From Synechocystis sp. PCC 7338 (GTDB taxonomy: Bacteria > Cyanobacteriota > Cyanobacteriia > Cyanobacteriales > Microcystaceae), in NCBI RefSeq assembly GCF_018282115.1, contig NZ_CP054306.1, positions 3,271,488-3,335,487 on the forward strand: a stretch of 64,000 nt of DNA, given 5' to 3'. Shown here one piece after another: positions 35,652-44,806 of the stretch; the first letter of the stretch is position 1, and every line of letters begins with the position of its first letter. A program made the translations under genes and the position numbers. Under the pieces are notes generated by a model. The model made no database searches. It saw only the letters and a program-made list of their open reading frames with translations, and was not told where the DNA came from.

Positions 35652-36179
35652 TTAAGTCTCGACAAGGCGTTTTTTCAAGGAATTTGCCCGCCGTTGAGCC
35701 ACTTTATTATTGGGTTCTATTGCCAAGGTTTGTTTGTAGGTTTCTAGGGCTTTGTTAACCATTTGTTTTTTTTCATAAACATTGGCTAAATTATTCAAGG
35801 CAATGACGTAATCTGGGTATAGCTTCAAAGCATCTTTGTAATGACGAATGGCCAGATCAAATTGCTCCTGGGCAAAACAGGCGTAGCCCATGGCATTGCA
35901 AATCAAGGCTTGGTTTTCTGGCTCTACATCCTCTCCCATTTTGAGGGCTTTTTGAAATAAATTTATGGATTGAGAATATAATTTTTTATCTAAATAAATG
36001 CTGCCCAATTGATAATATTCCTGGGCACTACCTTTACTGTTTTGTAATTTCTTTTGTAGTTTACCAAAGGTGTTTTCCAGGCGGCGGGCTTTTAACACCT
36101 GACTGAAGACAAATATGCCCAATCCCCCCAAAATAATCAACAAGACGGAAAGATAAACAATGGGTAGAGACTCAGTCAT
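35652..36179 (-). CDS. ycf37: Ycf37, photosystem I assembly TPR protein
   Basis: A 175-residue membrane-anchored TPR protein: an N-terminal membrane helix (VYLSVLLIILGGLGIFVFS) then three TPR units (YYQLGSIYLDKKLYSQSINL; ICNAMGYACFAQEQFDLAIR; ALNNLANVYEKKQMVNKALE). The length and order match Ycf37, which helps assembly or stability of photosystem I in Synechocystis and is plastid-encoded in some algae. It is downstream of ccmP on the same strand, with about 230 bp between them holding no convincing gene. Confidence 0.88.
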   Translation of the reverse strand: MTESLPIVYLSVLLIILGGLGIFVFSQVLKARRLENTFGKLQKKLQNSKGSAQEYYQLGSIYLDKKLYSQSINLFQKALKMGEDVEPENQALICNAMGYACFAQEQFDLAIRHYKDALKLYPDYVIALNNLANVYEKKQMVNKALETYKQTLAIEPNNKVAQRRANSLKKRLVET

Positions 36180-36407
36180 GGGAACAATAAACTTAATGCT
36201 TCGGTAAAAGAATTAATGGGCGATAAAATAGGCAACGGCACCGACGGCCAATGTCTTTGGCGATCGCCAACCCCAGAAGCCCATTGTACGTGGTTACGCT
36301 TCCATCTCACTAGGAAAATGCTCCGGGCTCGCATTGGGGCCTTCCCCTGGCGATCGGGAAGGGCCAGTGGATCGACATATGGGGAAATATATGGTGCCCT
36401 AGCCCCA

Positions 36408-37049
36408 TTATTCATTTTTACCTTCTAGGGTGGGTACTTTGCCGGGGGCATTCTCGATCGCCGCAATGGCCGCCCGGGCCCCTGCCTTAATGTCCCGTTC
36501 TTCCCCTCCCAGGTAAAGTCGTCCAAAACTACCGATGGAACTGACTTGCAAAATATTAATGGATGCCGATTTTTCGGCCTCATTGGCCGCCAGGGAAGCA
36601 TAGGCCGCCGGTTGCACTTCCAACACAAACAAAGTTTGCCCCGCCAACAACATGTGGCCCCGCCGATTACGGTTAATTAGCTGGGTTTGGTAAGCATCGA
36701 TGTTACGAATAATTTGGTTGGACACCACCCTGGGCTTGATGCAGTCACCGGCTTTGGCGCCAATGTATTGCAAAATTGCTTGCCCCGCCGCCCGCACTTC
36801 CCCCTGATTACTGGCGTGGATTTCCAGCAAACCATAAAGCCGTTCTACAAATAACACCCCTGGCCGCACCACCGCTGCTTTGAGGGCAATGTCGGTAATG
36901 CGGTTAATTTCAATGCCTGGAGACACTTCCACCCAGAGGGAACAATCCCCCGGCAAGGGTAAAAAGCCAGAGGCCACCGTCCCAATATAGGCGGCATGTT
37001 GGGGTTGAAGACTATCAAGATAAACGTAACTACGGAGTTCAATGCCCAT
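36408..37049 (-). CDS. ccmP: Carboxysome shell protein CcmP (tandem BMC domains)
   Basis: A 213-residue tandem bacterial-microcompartment protein that forms double-stacked trimers with large gated pores in the beta-carboxysome shell, probably passing metabolites such as RuBP or 3-PGA. Two circularly permuted BMC units are visible: residues about 1-105 ([40 protein letters not shown]) and about 106-205 ([40 protein letters not shown]). I choose the ATG at 37049, giving the CcmP length; a longer frame to 37112 adds a non-homologous leader. It stands apart from the main ccm operon, as in other cyanobacteria. Confidence 0.92.
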   Translation of the reverse strand: MGIELRSYVYLDSLQPQHAAYIGTVASGFLPLPGDCSLWVEVSPGIEINRITDIALKAAVVRPGVLFVERLYGLLEIHASNQGEVRAAGQAILQYIGAKAGDCIKPRVVSNQIIRNIDAYQTQLINRNRRGHMLLAGQTLFVLEVQPAAYASLAANEAEKSASINILQVSSIGSFGRLYLGGEERDIKAGARAAIAAIENAPGKVPTLEGKNE

Positions 37050-37194
37050 GGAAATTGGAATGCAAAACAATGGCGGCGGGCTGACGGTGCGGGCAGTCCC
37101 TCCTCCAAACAAAATGATTAACAGCAGTGGGGAAAACTATTACCGTCAATGGAGTTAGAACCAATGGATCAACTCGCAAAAGCACCGCCCCATA

Positions 37195-37281
37195 TTACCT
37201 GAATACCGGCTTGCCCCGATAATGTCCCTGGATTAGGTCTAACCGTAACGGAGGTAAATCATCGAAAAATTGCTCCTCCAT
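37195..37281 (-). pseudogene. 28-codon ORF coupled to the interrupted antitoxin-like gene
   Basis: A minus-strand ORF of 28 codons (MEEQFFDDLPPLRLDLIQGH and 8 more residues) whose ATG shares one base with the stop of the preceding fragment (TGATG). It is perhaps the remains of a toxin gene or a genuine small ORF. The evidence is only the coupling and position. Confidence 0.35.
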
Positions 37282-37448
37282 CAATCCTGACTAACATCTT
37301 CCCCGTACTGACGTTCAAATTGGAGAAAGTGGAGGTATATTGCTACTTGTTGAAGTTCCTCTTCAGAAAAGGATTCTAGTTGGTCAGAAATCTGTGGATG
37401 TAAATTTTTATTTTTGGACTCTTTGGGCCCAGGTACTTTGAGCTTTTT
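37281..37448 (-). pseudogene. 3' fragment of an antitoxin-like gene cut by the IS256 element
   Basis: Minus-strand coding sequence whose 3' 55 codons include HPQISDQLESFSEEELQQVA and YLHFLQFERQYGE, a pattern of small cyanobacterial antitoxin/DUF2281-like proteins. Upstream the frame runs into the left inverted repeat of the IS256 remnant at 37449, so the native 5' end is missing. No rest of the gene was found on the far side of the IS scar. Confidence 0.5.
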
Positions 37449-38405
37449 GGGACTGAACAGAATTTTGTGTAAGGGGAGTAAAATCCAATCAAAAAAAGGA
37501 GACCCCAATGGTACGTAAAAAACAACAACCGAATCGCGTCGATGTGTTACTAGATGAGTTTCTAGAAGAGCATAAAACCCCCGAAGAAATTCTGGGAGAG
37601 TCAGGACTCCAAAGCGAAGTGACAGATTCAGTAACGGAGGAAGTTAAAGCCTGGCAATCTCGTCCATTAGAGGAGGTGTATGCCATTGTTTACCTAGATG
37701 CACTGTATGTAAACATCAAAGTCTCAGGTCGAGTGAGCAAACGGGCAGTGTATGCAGCGTTGGGTATTGACCAGGAGGGAGACAAACAACTACTAGGACT
37801 ATGGATTGGGGAAGCAGAGGCCGAGGGAGCCAAATTTTGGTTACGAATCCTGACAGAGCTCAAGAATCGGGGGCTAAAGGATATTCTAATTGCCTGTTGT
37901 GATGGCTTAAGGGGCTTCCCTAAGGCGATTGAGGCATTTTATCCCCAAACCCAAGCCAACTATGTATTGTCTATTTGATGCGTAATTGCCTTAACTCTGT
38001 CCCCTGGAAAGACCCCAAGGCAGTGGCGACAGATTTGAAGCGGCTCTGGATGCTTTTTCCCAGAAATGGGATAAACTTTACCCCGCTATCACTCAAATCT
38101 GGCTACGTCATTGGGAGCATGTCATTCCCATTTTTGACTATTCCATGTAAATTCGACGGGTAATCTATACCACCAATGCTATTGAGTCCATGAACCGTTC
38201 TTTGCGTAAAGTAATTAAAACCAAAGCCGTTTTTCCCGACGAAGATTCTGTCTTTACGCTATTACATTTAGCCATGAGGAACTTCACTAAAAAATGGCAA
38301 CGCCCTATCCGAGATTGGCGAGCTGCTGCTTTCCATTTTGCTATTCTTTTTCTTGAACGCTTTTCTCTTTAATTTTCCTCTTTACACAAAATTTAGATCA
38401 CTTTC
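37449..38405 (+). mobile_element. Decayed IS256-family insertion sequence
   Basis: Bounded by imperfect 24-bp terminal inverted repeats at 37449-37472 and 38382-38405 (17 of 24 match, sharing the inner AATTTTGTGTAA). Length about 957 bp, shorter than the usual 1.3 kb, because the transposase N-terminal third is deleted. I found no matching target duplication at the ends: flanks are GCTTTTT on the left and GTAAAAA on the right. The element has therefore been rearranged after insertion. Confidence 0.78.
37508..38372 (+). pseudogene. Broken IS256-family (mutator-type) transposase
   Basis: Remnant of a DDE transposase. The start ([20 protein letters not shown]) is fused after about 40 codons to [20 protein letters not shown], so about 80 residues of the N-terminus are missing. 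The first frame stops at 37978 after NYVLSI. The sequence continues in other frames as MRNCLNSVPWKDPKAVATDL, then, after a second shift near 38090-38160, as [16 protein letters not shown] with the catalytic Glu, to ERFSL at 38372. The first Asp (IVYLDAL) and second Asp (CCDGLRGFP) are present. At least one deletion and two frameshifts make it inactive. Confidence 0.85.
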
Positions 38406-38409
38406 GTAA

Positions 38410-39201
38410 AAAAGGAGATTTATTGAACCACATCACCCACAAATAAGTATTGAACACCAATGTGAATTAATTGGCTTAAACCGCTCAAGTTACTATTATC
38501 AAGCCAGGAGGGAAAAATATCTAATACGCAAATTAGATGAACTCTATACCGAGACTCCATTTTATGGGGTAAGACGAATGACGGTTATACTTTGCCAACA
38601 GGGAGAAATGGTCAATGCGAAGCGAGTCCGTCGGTTACTCCGACTGATGGGACTAGAGACAATCTACCCTAAACCCAATACTAGTAAAGAAAGCAAGGAT
38701 TATCCTTACCTGTTCAAGGACTTGGCCATTGACTGCATCAATCAAGTATGGAGTGTAGATATAACCTATATCCGATTAAAAAAAGGCTTCATTTATCTTG
38801 TTGCTATTATGGATTGGTATAGCCGTTATGTTTTAGCCTGGCATGTTTCTAACAGTCTTGATGTCTCTTTTTGTATCGAAGCCCTAGAAAAATCTTTTCA
38901 GTATGGTTATCCTTCTATTTTCAATACTGACCAAGGAAGTCAGTTTACCAGCTTAGCCTTCACCAATGCCCTACTTGAAAAGAATATTCAGATTAGCCAA
39001 GATGGCAAGGGACGTGTCCTTGACAATATTTTTATTGAGCGTCTTTGGCGTTCTTTAAAATACGAGGAAGTTTACCTTAAATCCTATGGCTCTGTTGCCG
39101 GAGCTGTTGAGGGAATCACTGATTTCTTTCAACGCCATAACCATCGACGTCCTCATCAATCTTTGGATTACTTAACTCTTGCCAAAGTTCATTTTGCTTG
39201 A
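38410..39201 (+). pseudogene. IS3-family (IS150-like) transposase OrfB, 5' truncated
   Basis: Integrase-type DDE transposase C-terminal part. The frame is open from 38410 (RRFIEPHHPQISIEHQCE, LNRSSYYYQAR) through VWSVDITYIRLKKGFIYLVA, FNTDQGSQFTS and LDNIFIERLWRSLKYEEVYL (all three catalytic acids), ending SLDYLTLAKVHFA. Just before it lies an A-AAA-AAG stretch (38408-38414) like the programmed -1 frameshift site of IS3 elements, and a few codons of OrfA. The rest of OrfA and the left end are missing because the IS256 remnant ends here. OrfB itself has no obvious internal break. Confidence 0.82.
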
Positions 39202-39531
39202 CATTTATATATCCATTTACAGGAGGCAACTTTAATGTATAGTCACTAGTATATTCTCTCGACAACCACTCTATTCCTCTCTCTTCATTTCCTCTTTCCC
39301 CTGTCCAGACAATGGGGAGCATCATAGTCCCACCTCTATTGACCCATGGCATGGGTAAGCTCAAAAACTTTAATTATTGGCAGGTCGCCCCCGTCCACAC
39401 TAAAGCTCGGCTTAAAAAGGGGGACTTTGGTAACATTTTCCCCCTTCCGAAGGGGGGCCAGGGGGGATTAAACAGCCAAAACTCAACTTTTGAAACACGT
39501 TCTTGGGGGAAGGCTTTTTGCTGACTATTTT
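39202..39531. other. Region after the IS3 remnant; contains a G/C-run hairpin
   Basis: 330 bp without a credible gene. It contains the probable right end of the IS3 remnant (not delimited) and a C-rich/G-rich hairpin at 39440-39456 (CCCCCTT, loop CCG, AAGGGGG) within a longer run of G and C tracts (39414-39471). This resembles short interspersed repeats found between cyanobacterial genes. Confidence 0.5.
39440..39456. repeat. Hairpin with 7-bp perfect stem, interspersed-repeat-like
   Basis: CCCCCTT at 39440-39446 pairs with AAGGGGG at 39450-39456 around the loop CCG. The flanks AAAAAGGGGGACTTTGG and CCAGGGGGGATTAAA add further G tracts. It could act as a terminator for the convergent FecR-like gene or be part of a dispersed repeat. 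Confidence 0.55.
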
Positions 39532-40278
39532 TTAGAAGCCGAATCTGGGCAAGGGAACGGATACCGGCAAACTGGGAATGGGGGGAGAGTAGCTAGCTCC
39601 GTTGGTGGAACAACTCAGTCCCGGCAACAAATTAGAGCACATGCCCTGTAAGGCTCCGTCTGGAGTAATGGGAATGCTGAAGCCATTGAACAAACTGCCA
39701 CTCAACAGAGCTACTAATTCCTCTGGGGTCATGGGAATCACGGAACCGATGATGCCTTCCAACACACTGACCTTTTCCCCCGCCTTAACCTGGGTTGTTT
39801 GCCCTGGGTTTTCCGGATCACTAACCAACACAGCCCCTTCCAGAACCTTAATTTCTCCCGATTGACCCTCATTCCGTTCCATCACATACACCGTGCCGGT
39901 CACCGCCACACTGACCCCCACCATACAGCCGTTGACGGGGCCACTGGCCAGCAATTGACCCCGTTCCAGCTCTACACATTGACCCACAATCACACTGGCA
40001 TTTTCGCTCAATCTCCCCGCCGCGCCGTTATTGAACAAGATGCCGGCTCTGGATTTTTTGGTCACTATCACCTGGCCAAATTCTGCTTGATCATCCACTT
40101 TTGCCTGGATTTCCTCGATGTAAACCTGGGGACCGTCAATGATTTCTTGCACCACCGCTTGGCTGATTTGAGCTTGGCTGGGGGCCACGGCCCATCCCAG
40201 AGCCAGTAACGGGGCAGAAGCGCTGAGCGCACTTATTTTAAGAAGTTTTAAGCTGGGGGAGCTAGGTAGGGTAATCAT
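39532..40278 (-). CDS. Exported FecR-domain protein
   Basis: A 248-residue protein with a signal peptide (about residues 10-36, ALSASAPLLALGWAVAPSQA) and a FecR-like domain (about 60-170: KKSRAGILFNNGAAGRLSEN, LERGQLLASGP, GTVYVMERNEGQSGEIKVLE, VSDPENPGQTTQVKAGEKVS). It ends in a Pro-rich tail. In Gram-negatives FecR is a sigma-factor regulator, but soluble cyanobacterial FecR-like proteins without a membrane segment are often encoded with CHAT-TPR proteins and are thought to work in the periplasm. It is divergent from the CHAT gene with a 145-bp shared promoter region. Confidence 0.82.
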   Translation of the reverse strand: MITLPSSPSLKLLKISALSASAPLLALGWAVAPSQAQISQAVVQEIIDGPQVYIEEIQAKVDDQAEFGQVIVTKKSRAGILFNNGAAGRLSENASVIVGQCVELERGQLLASGPVNGCMVGVSVAVTGTVYVMERNEGQSGEIKVLEGAVLVSDPENPGQTTQVKAGEKVSVLEGIIGSVIPMTPEELVALLSGSLFNGFSIPITPDGALQGMCSNLLPGLSCSTNGASYSPPIPSLPVSVPLPRFGF

Positions 40279-40429
40279 GGCATAGCACCGGGAAAGGGTC
40301 AGTGGGGGAACGTAAAATTGGTTAGGGGGCCAAGGAAGTAGATTTCTCTCTGGGTCTAAACAAGATAGGAAAATTTTTCGCCTCTATCTTAGCTGTTTAT
40401 CAACATATTTTATTGGAGAAAAAGTGGTC

Positions 40430-43228
40430 ATGGCAGTACGTTTTTTGTTCAACTTGGCCTTTGCTGCTGTGGCCGCAGCTTGCCTTTTAGGGGGTACGGA
40501 ATGGCGCCAAATATCTTCAGCCCAGTCCTCCCCAGGGGCCATCTTTGATGGAGAAGGTAAAATCATGATCGCCACGGCCCAGCAATATTTTAATCAAGGT
40601 CTTAAGCATTATCAGCAGGGTAGCCTAACAGATTTTCAAGTGGCCCAAAGTTCCTGGGAGCAGGCATTGGCCCTCTGGCGCCAGGAAAATAATTTACCCC
40701 AGGTGGCGGTCACTTTAAATTTTCTTTGTTTAGTTCAGCGTCAGTTGACCCCACCGGCGGTGGCTTTGGCTTGTTACCAAGAGTTATTAACCGCCGCCCA
40801 AACCTTGGAGGATAGCCAAACCGAGGCTAATAGTCTGGTGGCGATCGCCCAATTGCAATTACAACAGGGCAGTTACCAGGAGGCCTTTGAAAGTCTGGAA
40901 CGGTCTTTACCCCTTTGGCAAAAAGCCAACTTTAAAACGGGGGAGGTGATTAGCCACAATGAATTGGGGCAAATGTATTTAACCCTGGGGGCAACGGCCC
41001 AGGCTGAGTATTTTTATAACAAGGCTTTGGAACAGGCCCAATCTTTGGGAAATCGGGGCAATATCGCTGGCATTGAACATAATTTGGCCCAGGTTAAATT
41101 CACCAGTGGGGATATCAAAGGAGCTTTAGCCCTCGAAGAAAGTGCTTTCCAACATTGGCAAAGTTTGATCAACGACCTTGGCGATCGGGCCACACCGGAT
41201 CTTCGACGGGGCCAGGCGGCGGGATTAAATAACCTCGCTTTTATGCAGATGCAAAATCAACAACTTAATGGGGCCAAGGAAAACTATCAAAAAGCGCTGA
41301 TCATCTGGCAACAATTGGGGGATAAAAATGGGGAAGCCAGTAGCTTAAATAATTTGGGTTATCTAGCCTTTTTGCAGGGGGATTTACCCACAGGGCTCGA
41401 TTACTATCAACGGGCTCTAACCCTACGACAAATGACTGGCGATCGCCTGAAGGAAAGTTTAACTCGCTATTGGTTGGCAGTAGCTTGGAAGCAACAGGGA
41501 AAAGTACCGCAGGCCATGGCAGAAATTGAAAAGGCAATTTATTTAGTGGAAAACCTGCGGCAAGCCATTGGCAACGATGATCTAAGGGCTAGCTTTTTAG
41601 CTTCTAAACAGGATTATTATCAGTTTTATATTGACCTGTTAATGGAACAACATCAACGGGAACCTAATCAGGGCTGGGACGGGAAAGCTTTGGTGGTTAG
41701 TGAATCAGCAAAGGCTAGATCTTTGTTGGATATTTTGGCCCAAACTCCGGGGAAAATCACCAAGGGAATTTCGCCCCAATTATTAAGCCAAAAAGAAACC
41801 GTTGAACGACAACTCAATACTCTCCAGGAAAATAAAATTAAGTTATATAGTTCTAATTATGACCCGCAAAAACAAGCAGAGTTAGACCAGGCCATAGCGG
41901 ATCTATTGCAACGGTATGACCGAGTTTTAGGACAGATTGAGCGACAAAGCCCCGACTACAGCGCCCTTACCCGTCCCCGACCGTTGAACTTGTCCCAAAT
42001 CCAAGCCCTCTTGGACGATGAAACTCTGTTGCTGGAATATGCCCTGGGAAAGGAACGTAGTTATCTCTGGGTGGTGGGTCAATCCAATCTGCGGAGTTAC
42101 GTGCTTTCTGGTGCCGACCAGTTGGACGAAGCAATTAAATCCTTTCGCCAATCTTTTTTGGAGCCCACCCAGCGCATTCGTCGCTCCCTGGCCGTTAGCC
42201 AAGGAGCCCAGTTATATGGCCAGCTAATTCCTGACCCGACAATAATTACGGGAAAAAGATTATTAATTGTGCCCGATGGCGTGTTGCAATATCTACCCTT
42301 TGGGGCCTTGGTGACGGTCAATCCCCCCAATCAGCCCCCCACCTATCTAATCGATCGCCATGAATTGGTCACCATGCCTTCTGCTTCCACCCTAAGCATT
42401 CTGCGGCAAAATACGGCCCAGAGAGAACCGGCCCCCAATTTGCTGGCCGTATTTGCAGATCCGGTATTCACCGCTAGCGACGAAAGGTTAGGCACGGCGA
42501 TCGCCCGTCGTCCGGAAAATTTGCCGGTGGATTTGGAACTGTCCGCCAGGGATGCGGGGGTTTATTTTGACCGGCTTCCCTACACCGAACAGGAAGCCGA
42601 GCAACTGATCGCTCTCTTTCCTCCGGAAGCAAGTTTAAATGAATTAGGTTTTGAAGCCACCAGGGCTAGAGTTTTTACCGACACCATGGAGCAATACCGT
42701 TTTATTCACTTTGCCACCCATGGCATTCTGAATAGTAAAAACCCTCAACTGTCGGGACTGGTACTTTCCCTGTTCAATCCCGCCGGGGAACCCATCAACG
42801 GCTTCGTGCGTTTGTACGATATTTTTAATCTCAACCTACCGGCAGACTTAGTGGTGCTCAGTGCGTGCCAAACAGGGCTCGGTCAGGAAATCAGGGGGGA
42901 AGGACTGATTGGACTGACTAGGGGATTTATGTATGCTGGGGCTGCCCGGGTAGTGGTCAGCCTTTGGAGTGTGGACGACGAAGCCACCGCCCGTTTGATG
43001 ACGGAATTTTACCGGAGTTTGTTGCAACAGCAAATGGCCCCCGCGGCTGCTCTGCAATGGGCCCAGCAAAAACTAAAGGAAGACCCCCGCTTTGCTTCTC
43101 CCTATTATTGGGCTGGTTTCACCCTCCAGGGGGAATGGCAAAATTTGCCTCCCAGTACTCAGTTGGGCAAGGGCACATCCCCGGCTTCATCAGCACCGAC
43201 AAAAATAATTGGCACATCGCTGAATTGA
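40430..43228 (+). CDS. Exported TPR-CHAT caspase-like protein
   Basis: A 932-residue protein with a signal peptide (RFLFNLAFAAVAAACLLGG), about seven TPR units (residues about 45-370, for example ALACYQELLTAAQTLEDSQT and SHNELGQMYLTLGATAQAEY), a helical linker, and a C-terminal CHAT domain (about 600-900). The catalytic His is in FIHFATHGIL and the Cys in VVLSACQTGLG; the pair is complete, so peptidase activity is expected. CHAT domains are caspase-like cysteine proteases; in cyanobacteria, exported CHAT-TPR proteins are frequent and unstudied. Start ATG 40430 is preferred over GTG 40424. The 3' end overlaps the convergent DUF928 gene by 70 bp. Confidence 0.9.
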   Translation: MAVRFLFNLAFAAVAAACLLGGTEWRQISSAQSSPGAIFDGEGKIMIATAQQYFNQGLKHYQQGSLTDFQVAQSSWEQALALWRQENNLPQVAVTLNFLCLVQRQLTPPAVALACYQELLTAAQTLEDSQTEANSLVAIAQLQLQQGSYQEAFESLERSLPLWQKANFKTGEVISHNELGQMYLTLGATAQAEYFYNKALEQAQSLGNRGNIAGIEHNLAQVKFTSGDIKGALALEESAFQHWQSLINDLGDRATPDLRRGQAAGLNNLAFMQMQNQQLNGAKENYQKALIIWQQLGDKNGEASSLNNLGYLAFLQGDLPTGLDYYQRALTLRQMTGDRLKESLTRYWLAVAWKQQGKVPQAMAEIEKAIYLVENLRQAIGNDDLRASFLASKQDYYQFYIDLLMEQHQREPNQGWDGKALVVSESAKARSLLDILAQTPGKITKGISPQLLSQKETVERQLNTLQENKIKLYSSNYDPQKQAELDQAIADLLQRYDRVLGQIERQSPDYSALTRPRPLNLSQIQALLDDETLLLEYALGKERSYLWVVGQSNLRSYVLSGADQLDEAIKSFRQSFLEPTQRIRRSLAVSQGAQLYGQLIPDPTIITGKRLLIVPDGVLQYLPFGALVTVNPPNQPPTYLIDRHELVTMPSASTLSILRQNTAQREPAPNLLAVFADPVFTASDERLGTAIARRPENLPVDLELSARDAGVYFDRLPYTEQEAEQLIALFPPEASLNELGFEATRARVFTDTMEQYRFIHFATHGILNSKNPQLSGLVLSLFNPAGEPINGFVRLYDIFNLNLPADLVVLSACQTGLGQEIRGEGLIGLTRGFMYAGAARVVVSLWSVDDEATARLMTEFYRSLLQQQMAPAAALQWAQQKLKEDPRFASPYYWAGFTLQGEWQNLPPSTQLGKGTSPASSAPTKIIGTSLN

Positions 43229-43917
43229 TCCAGACCCACGGAGCCCAGTAATTCCACCAACTCTTCCCTTTGCTCCGACAAACTGGCCACAATCATGAGA
43301 GTGTCTTGCCAAATACCTTGGTTGGCATAGAGATTGGCTTTGCTCAGAGGTTCATTGGTTTCTTCAATCTCCTCTGTTACCTCAACGCTCAACTCCCGGC
43401 GTACTAACCCCGCTTCCACCGCACTGCCCACCACTTGGTTATCAATGGTGCAATTAACGGCAAATGCCCAAGCATATTCCCCCCCCGGTTCCAATGCTAT
43501 ATCTGTGGGAACGGCGATCGCCAAAATAGTTTCTCCTTCTGGCACTGCCACGGTTTGGCTGTGAATTAATTCCCCGGCTCCATCTACGAGGACAAATTCC
43601 CCTTCCACCCCTCTGTTGGCGGGTACATAAACAAATAGACTAGGGTTGGCCGTAGCGGTAAACGTGTCTTGGCTGGGGGCCACTATTCTGAGGTTGGTGT
43701 TGGCCTGGGTGAAACAACTGCCGCCCCTAGTGCCTCCTCCTCCGGAGCTTTGGGTGGTGCCCCGATCGCCAACTTGGGGGAATCTCAAGCTAATCAGGGT
43801 TTCTTCTAGGGTTGGACTGAAGGACAAATCATCAACGCCGGAAGCAATGGTCTGGGGGGCAGTCACCGTAAAGGTTAGGGCAGTGGCTAAAAGAAGATAG
43901 AAGGGATGATTAACCAT
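43159..43917 (-). CDS. Exported DUF928 family protein
   Basis: A 252-residue protein with a signal peptide (about residues 1-25, YLLLATALTFTVTAPQTIA). Its beta-rich domain is typical of DUF928, a cyanobacterial family often encoded beside CHAT-TPR and FecR-like proteins (GGSCFTQANTNLRIVAPSQ; PSLFVYVPANRG; LEPGGEYAWAFAVNC). Its C-terminal 23 codons lie antisense to the end of the CHAT gene. A periplasmic role linked to the CHAT protein is suggested by the repeated neighbourhood of these families (inference). Confidence 0.8.
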   Translation of the reverse strand: MVNHPFYLLLATALTFTVTAPQTIASGVDDLSFSPTLEETLISLRFPQVGDRGTTQSSGGGGTRGGSCFTQANTNLRIVAPSQDTFTATANPSLFVYVPANRGVEGEFVLVDGAGELIHSQTVAVPEGETILAIAVPTDIALEPGGEYAWAFAVNCTIDNQVVGSAVEAGLVRRELSVEVTEEIEETNEPLSKANLYANQGIWQDTLMIVASLSEQREELVELLGSVGLDQFSDVPIIFVGADEAGDVPLPN

Positions 43918-44060
43918 GGCAAATTTAGGGATTGAGGATTTATTGTTCCAGCTTAGCCTAGCTCTACCCAGGGTAACGATGGGATGTTCAGTGGCGGGAT
44001 TGACCAGTTAAAATTCCCGTTGGCTGGAGGCTAAGGGGCCTGTAGTGGAGAAAAAAACGT

Positions 44061-44615
44061 TTAAGGACGATAAATTCCCACTTTTGGTACTATTTGAGGG
44101 GCAGGGGGCTGATAATTGCAGTCAAAACCATAATCCCCCAACCACATTAAGCCGTGGCGAATATTCTCCGTTCCCCCCTCAGCAAAATATTGCCATAGGG
44201 AGTGCACTGCGGTGAGGGGCACCGTGGACTGGTCTATCAGGGATGGATCTGGGCGATCGTCCCCCGGCAAGACAAATAGTTTCAGCCCTGGTTTAGTTTG
44301 CGCTAGTTCCCCCAACACTTCTAAGCCATAGGGCCAATAACTTTTTCCCCCCAACAGCCGCACCACAATCACCTCCGCATGGCTCAACACCCGATCACCG
44401 TAGTCATCGAGGGAAAAGGACTGTTGCAAATTAAGCAGATTACAAATCCGCAGGGAGGGAAAATTTCCGGGCAATCGGGGCCAAACCTTGGCGATCGCCT
44501 GAATGTCAGTGTCGGCGGCGGTTAAAAAAATTAGTGGGGCCGGAGTTTGCTCAATGACAATAACCCCTTCCATGGCCGGGGTCCAACCACCGGGAAGACT
44601 AACAAGGCGATGCAT
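44061..44615 (-). CDS. CobN N-terminal fragment, free-standing
   Basis: The 184 residues match the N-terminal portion of the cobaltochelatase/magnesium-chelatase large subunit CobN (MHRLVSLPGGWTPAMEGVIV; QTPAPLIFLTAADTDIQAIA; GTENIRHGLMWLGDYG). They stop after VPKVGIYRP, exactly where full-length CobN, of more than 1,200 residues, continues into its catalytic part (usually VGIYRxxx...). No downstream continuation is visible in any frame of 43918-44060. It may be a truncated gene or a small protein retained from a CobN ancestor. It is not enough for cobalt insertion by itself. Confidence 0.72.
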   Translation of the reverse strand: MHRLVSLPGGWTPAMEGVIVIEQTPAPLIFLTAADTDIQAIAKVWPRLPGNFPSLRICNLLNLQQSFSLDDYGDRVLSHAEVIVVRLLGGKSYWPYGLEVLGELAQTKPGLKLFVLPGDDRPDPSLIDQSTVPLTAVHSLWQYFAEGGTENIRHGLMWLGDYGFDCNYQPPAPQIVPKVGIYRP

Positions 44616-44806
44616 AATAGTTGAAAATATATGGAAATAAATCTATGAATTAGCAGGGGCTGGCAAAATAATTTCCTTAAAAAAACCTTAGATCTTTAAA
44701 AATACTTAGATTTTGACGAGTTAGGCAAAAACCTAGGCATGATGGAAAAAGAAATCCATGGGGCTTGGTTCTTGAATGCCGCTGCCCAGTCTATGTTCAA
44801 TTCGGC

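Noticed and set aside
36176-36415. Minus-strand 79-codon ORF between ycf37 and ccmP
   Set aside because: Composition is unlike a protein, and it spans the presumed ycf37 promoter region; plus-strand 36216-36428 is equally unconvincing.
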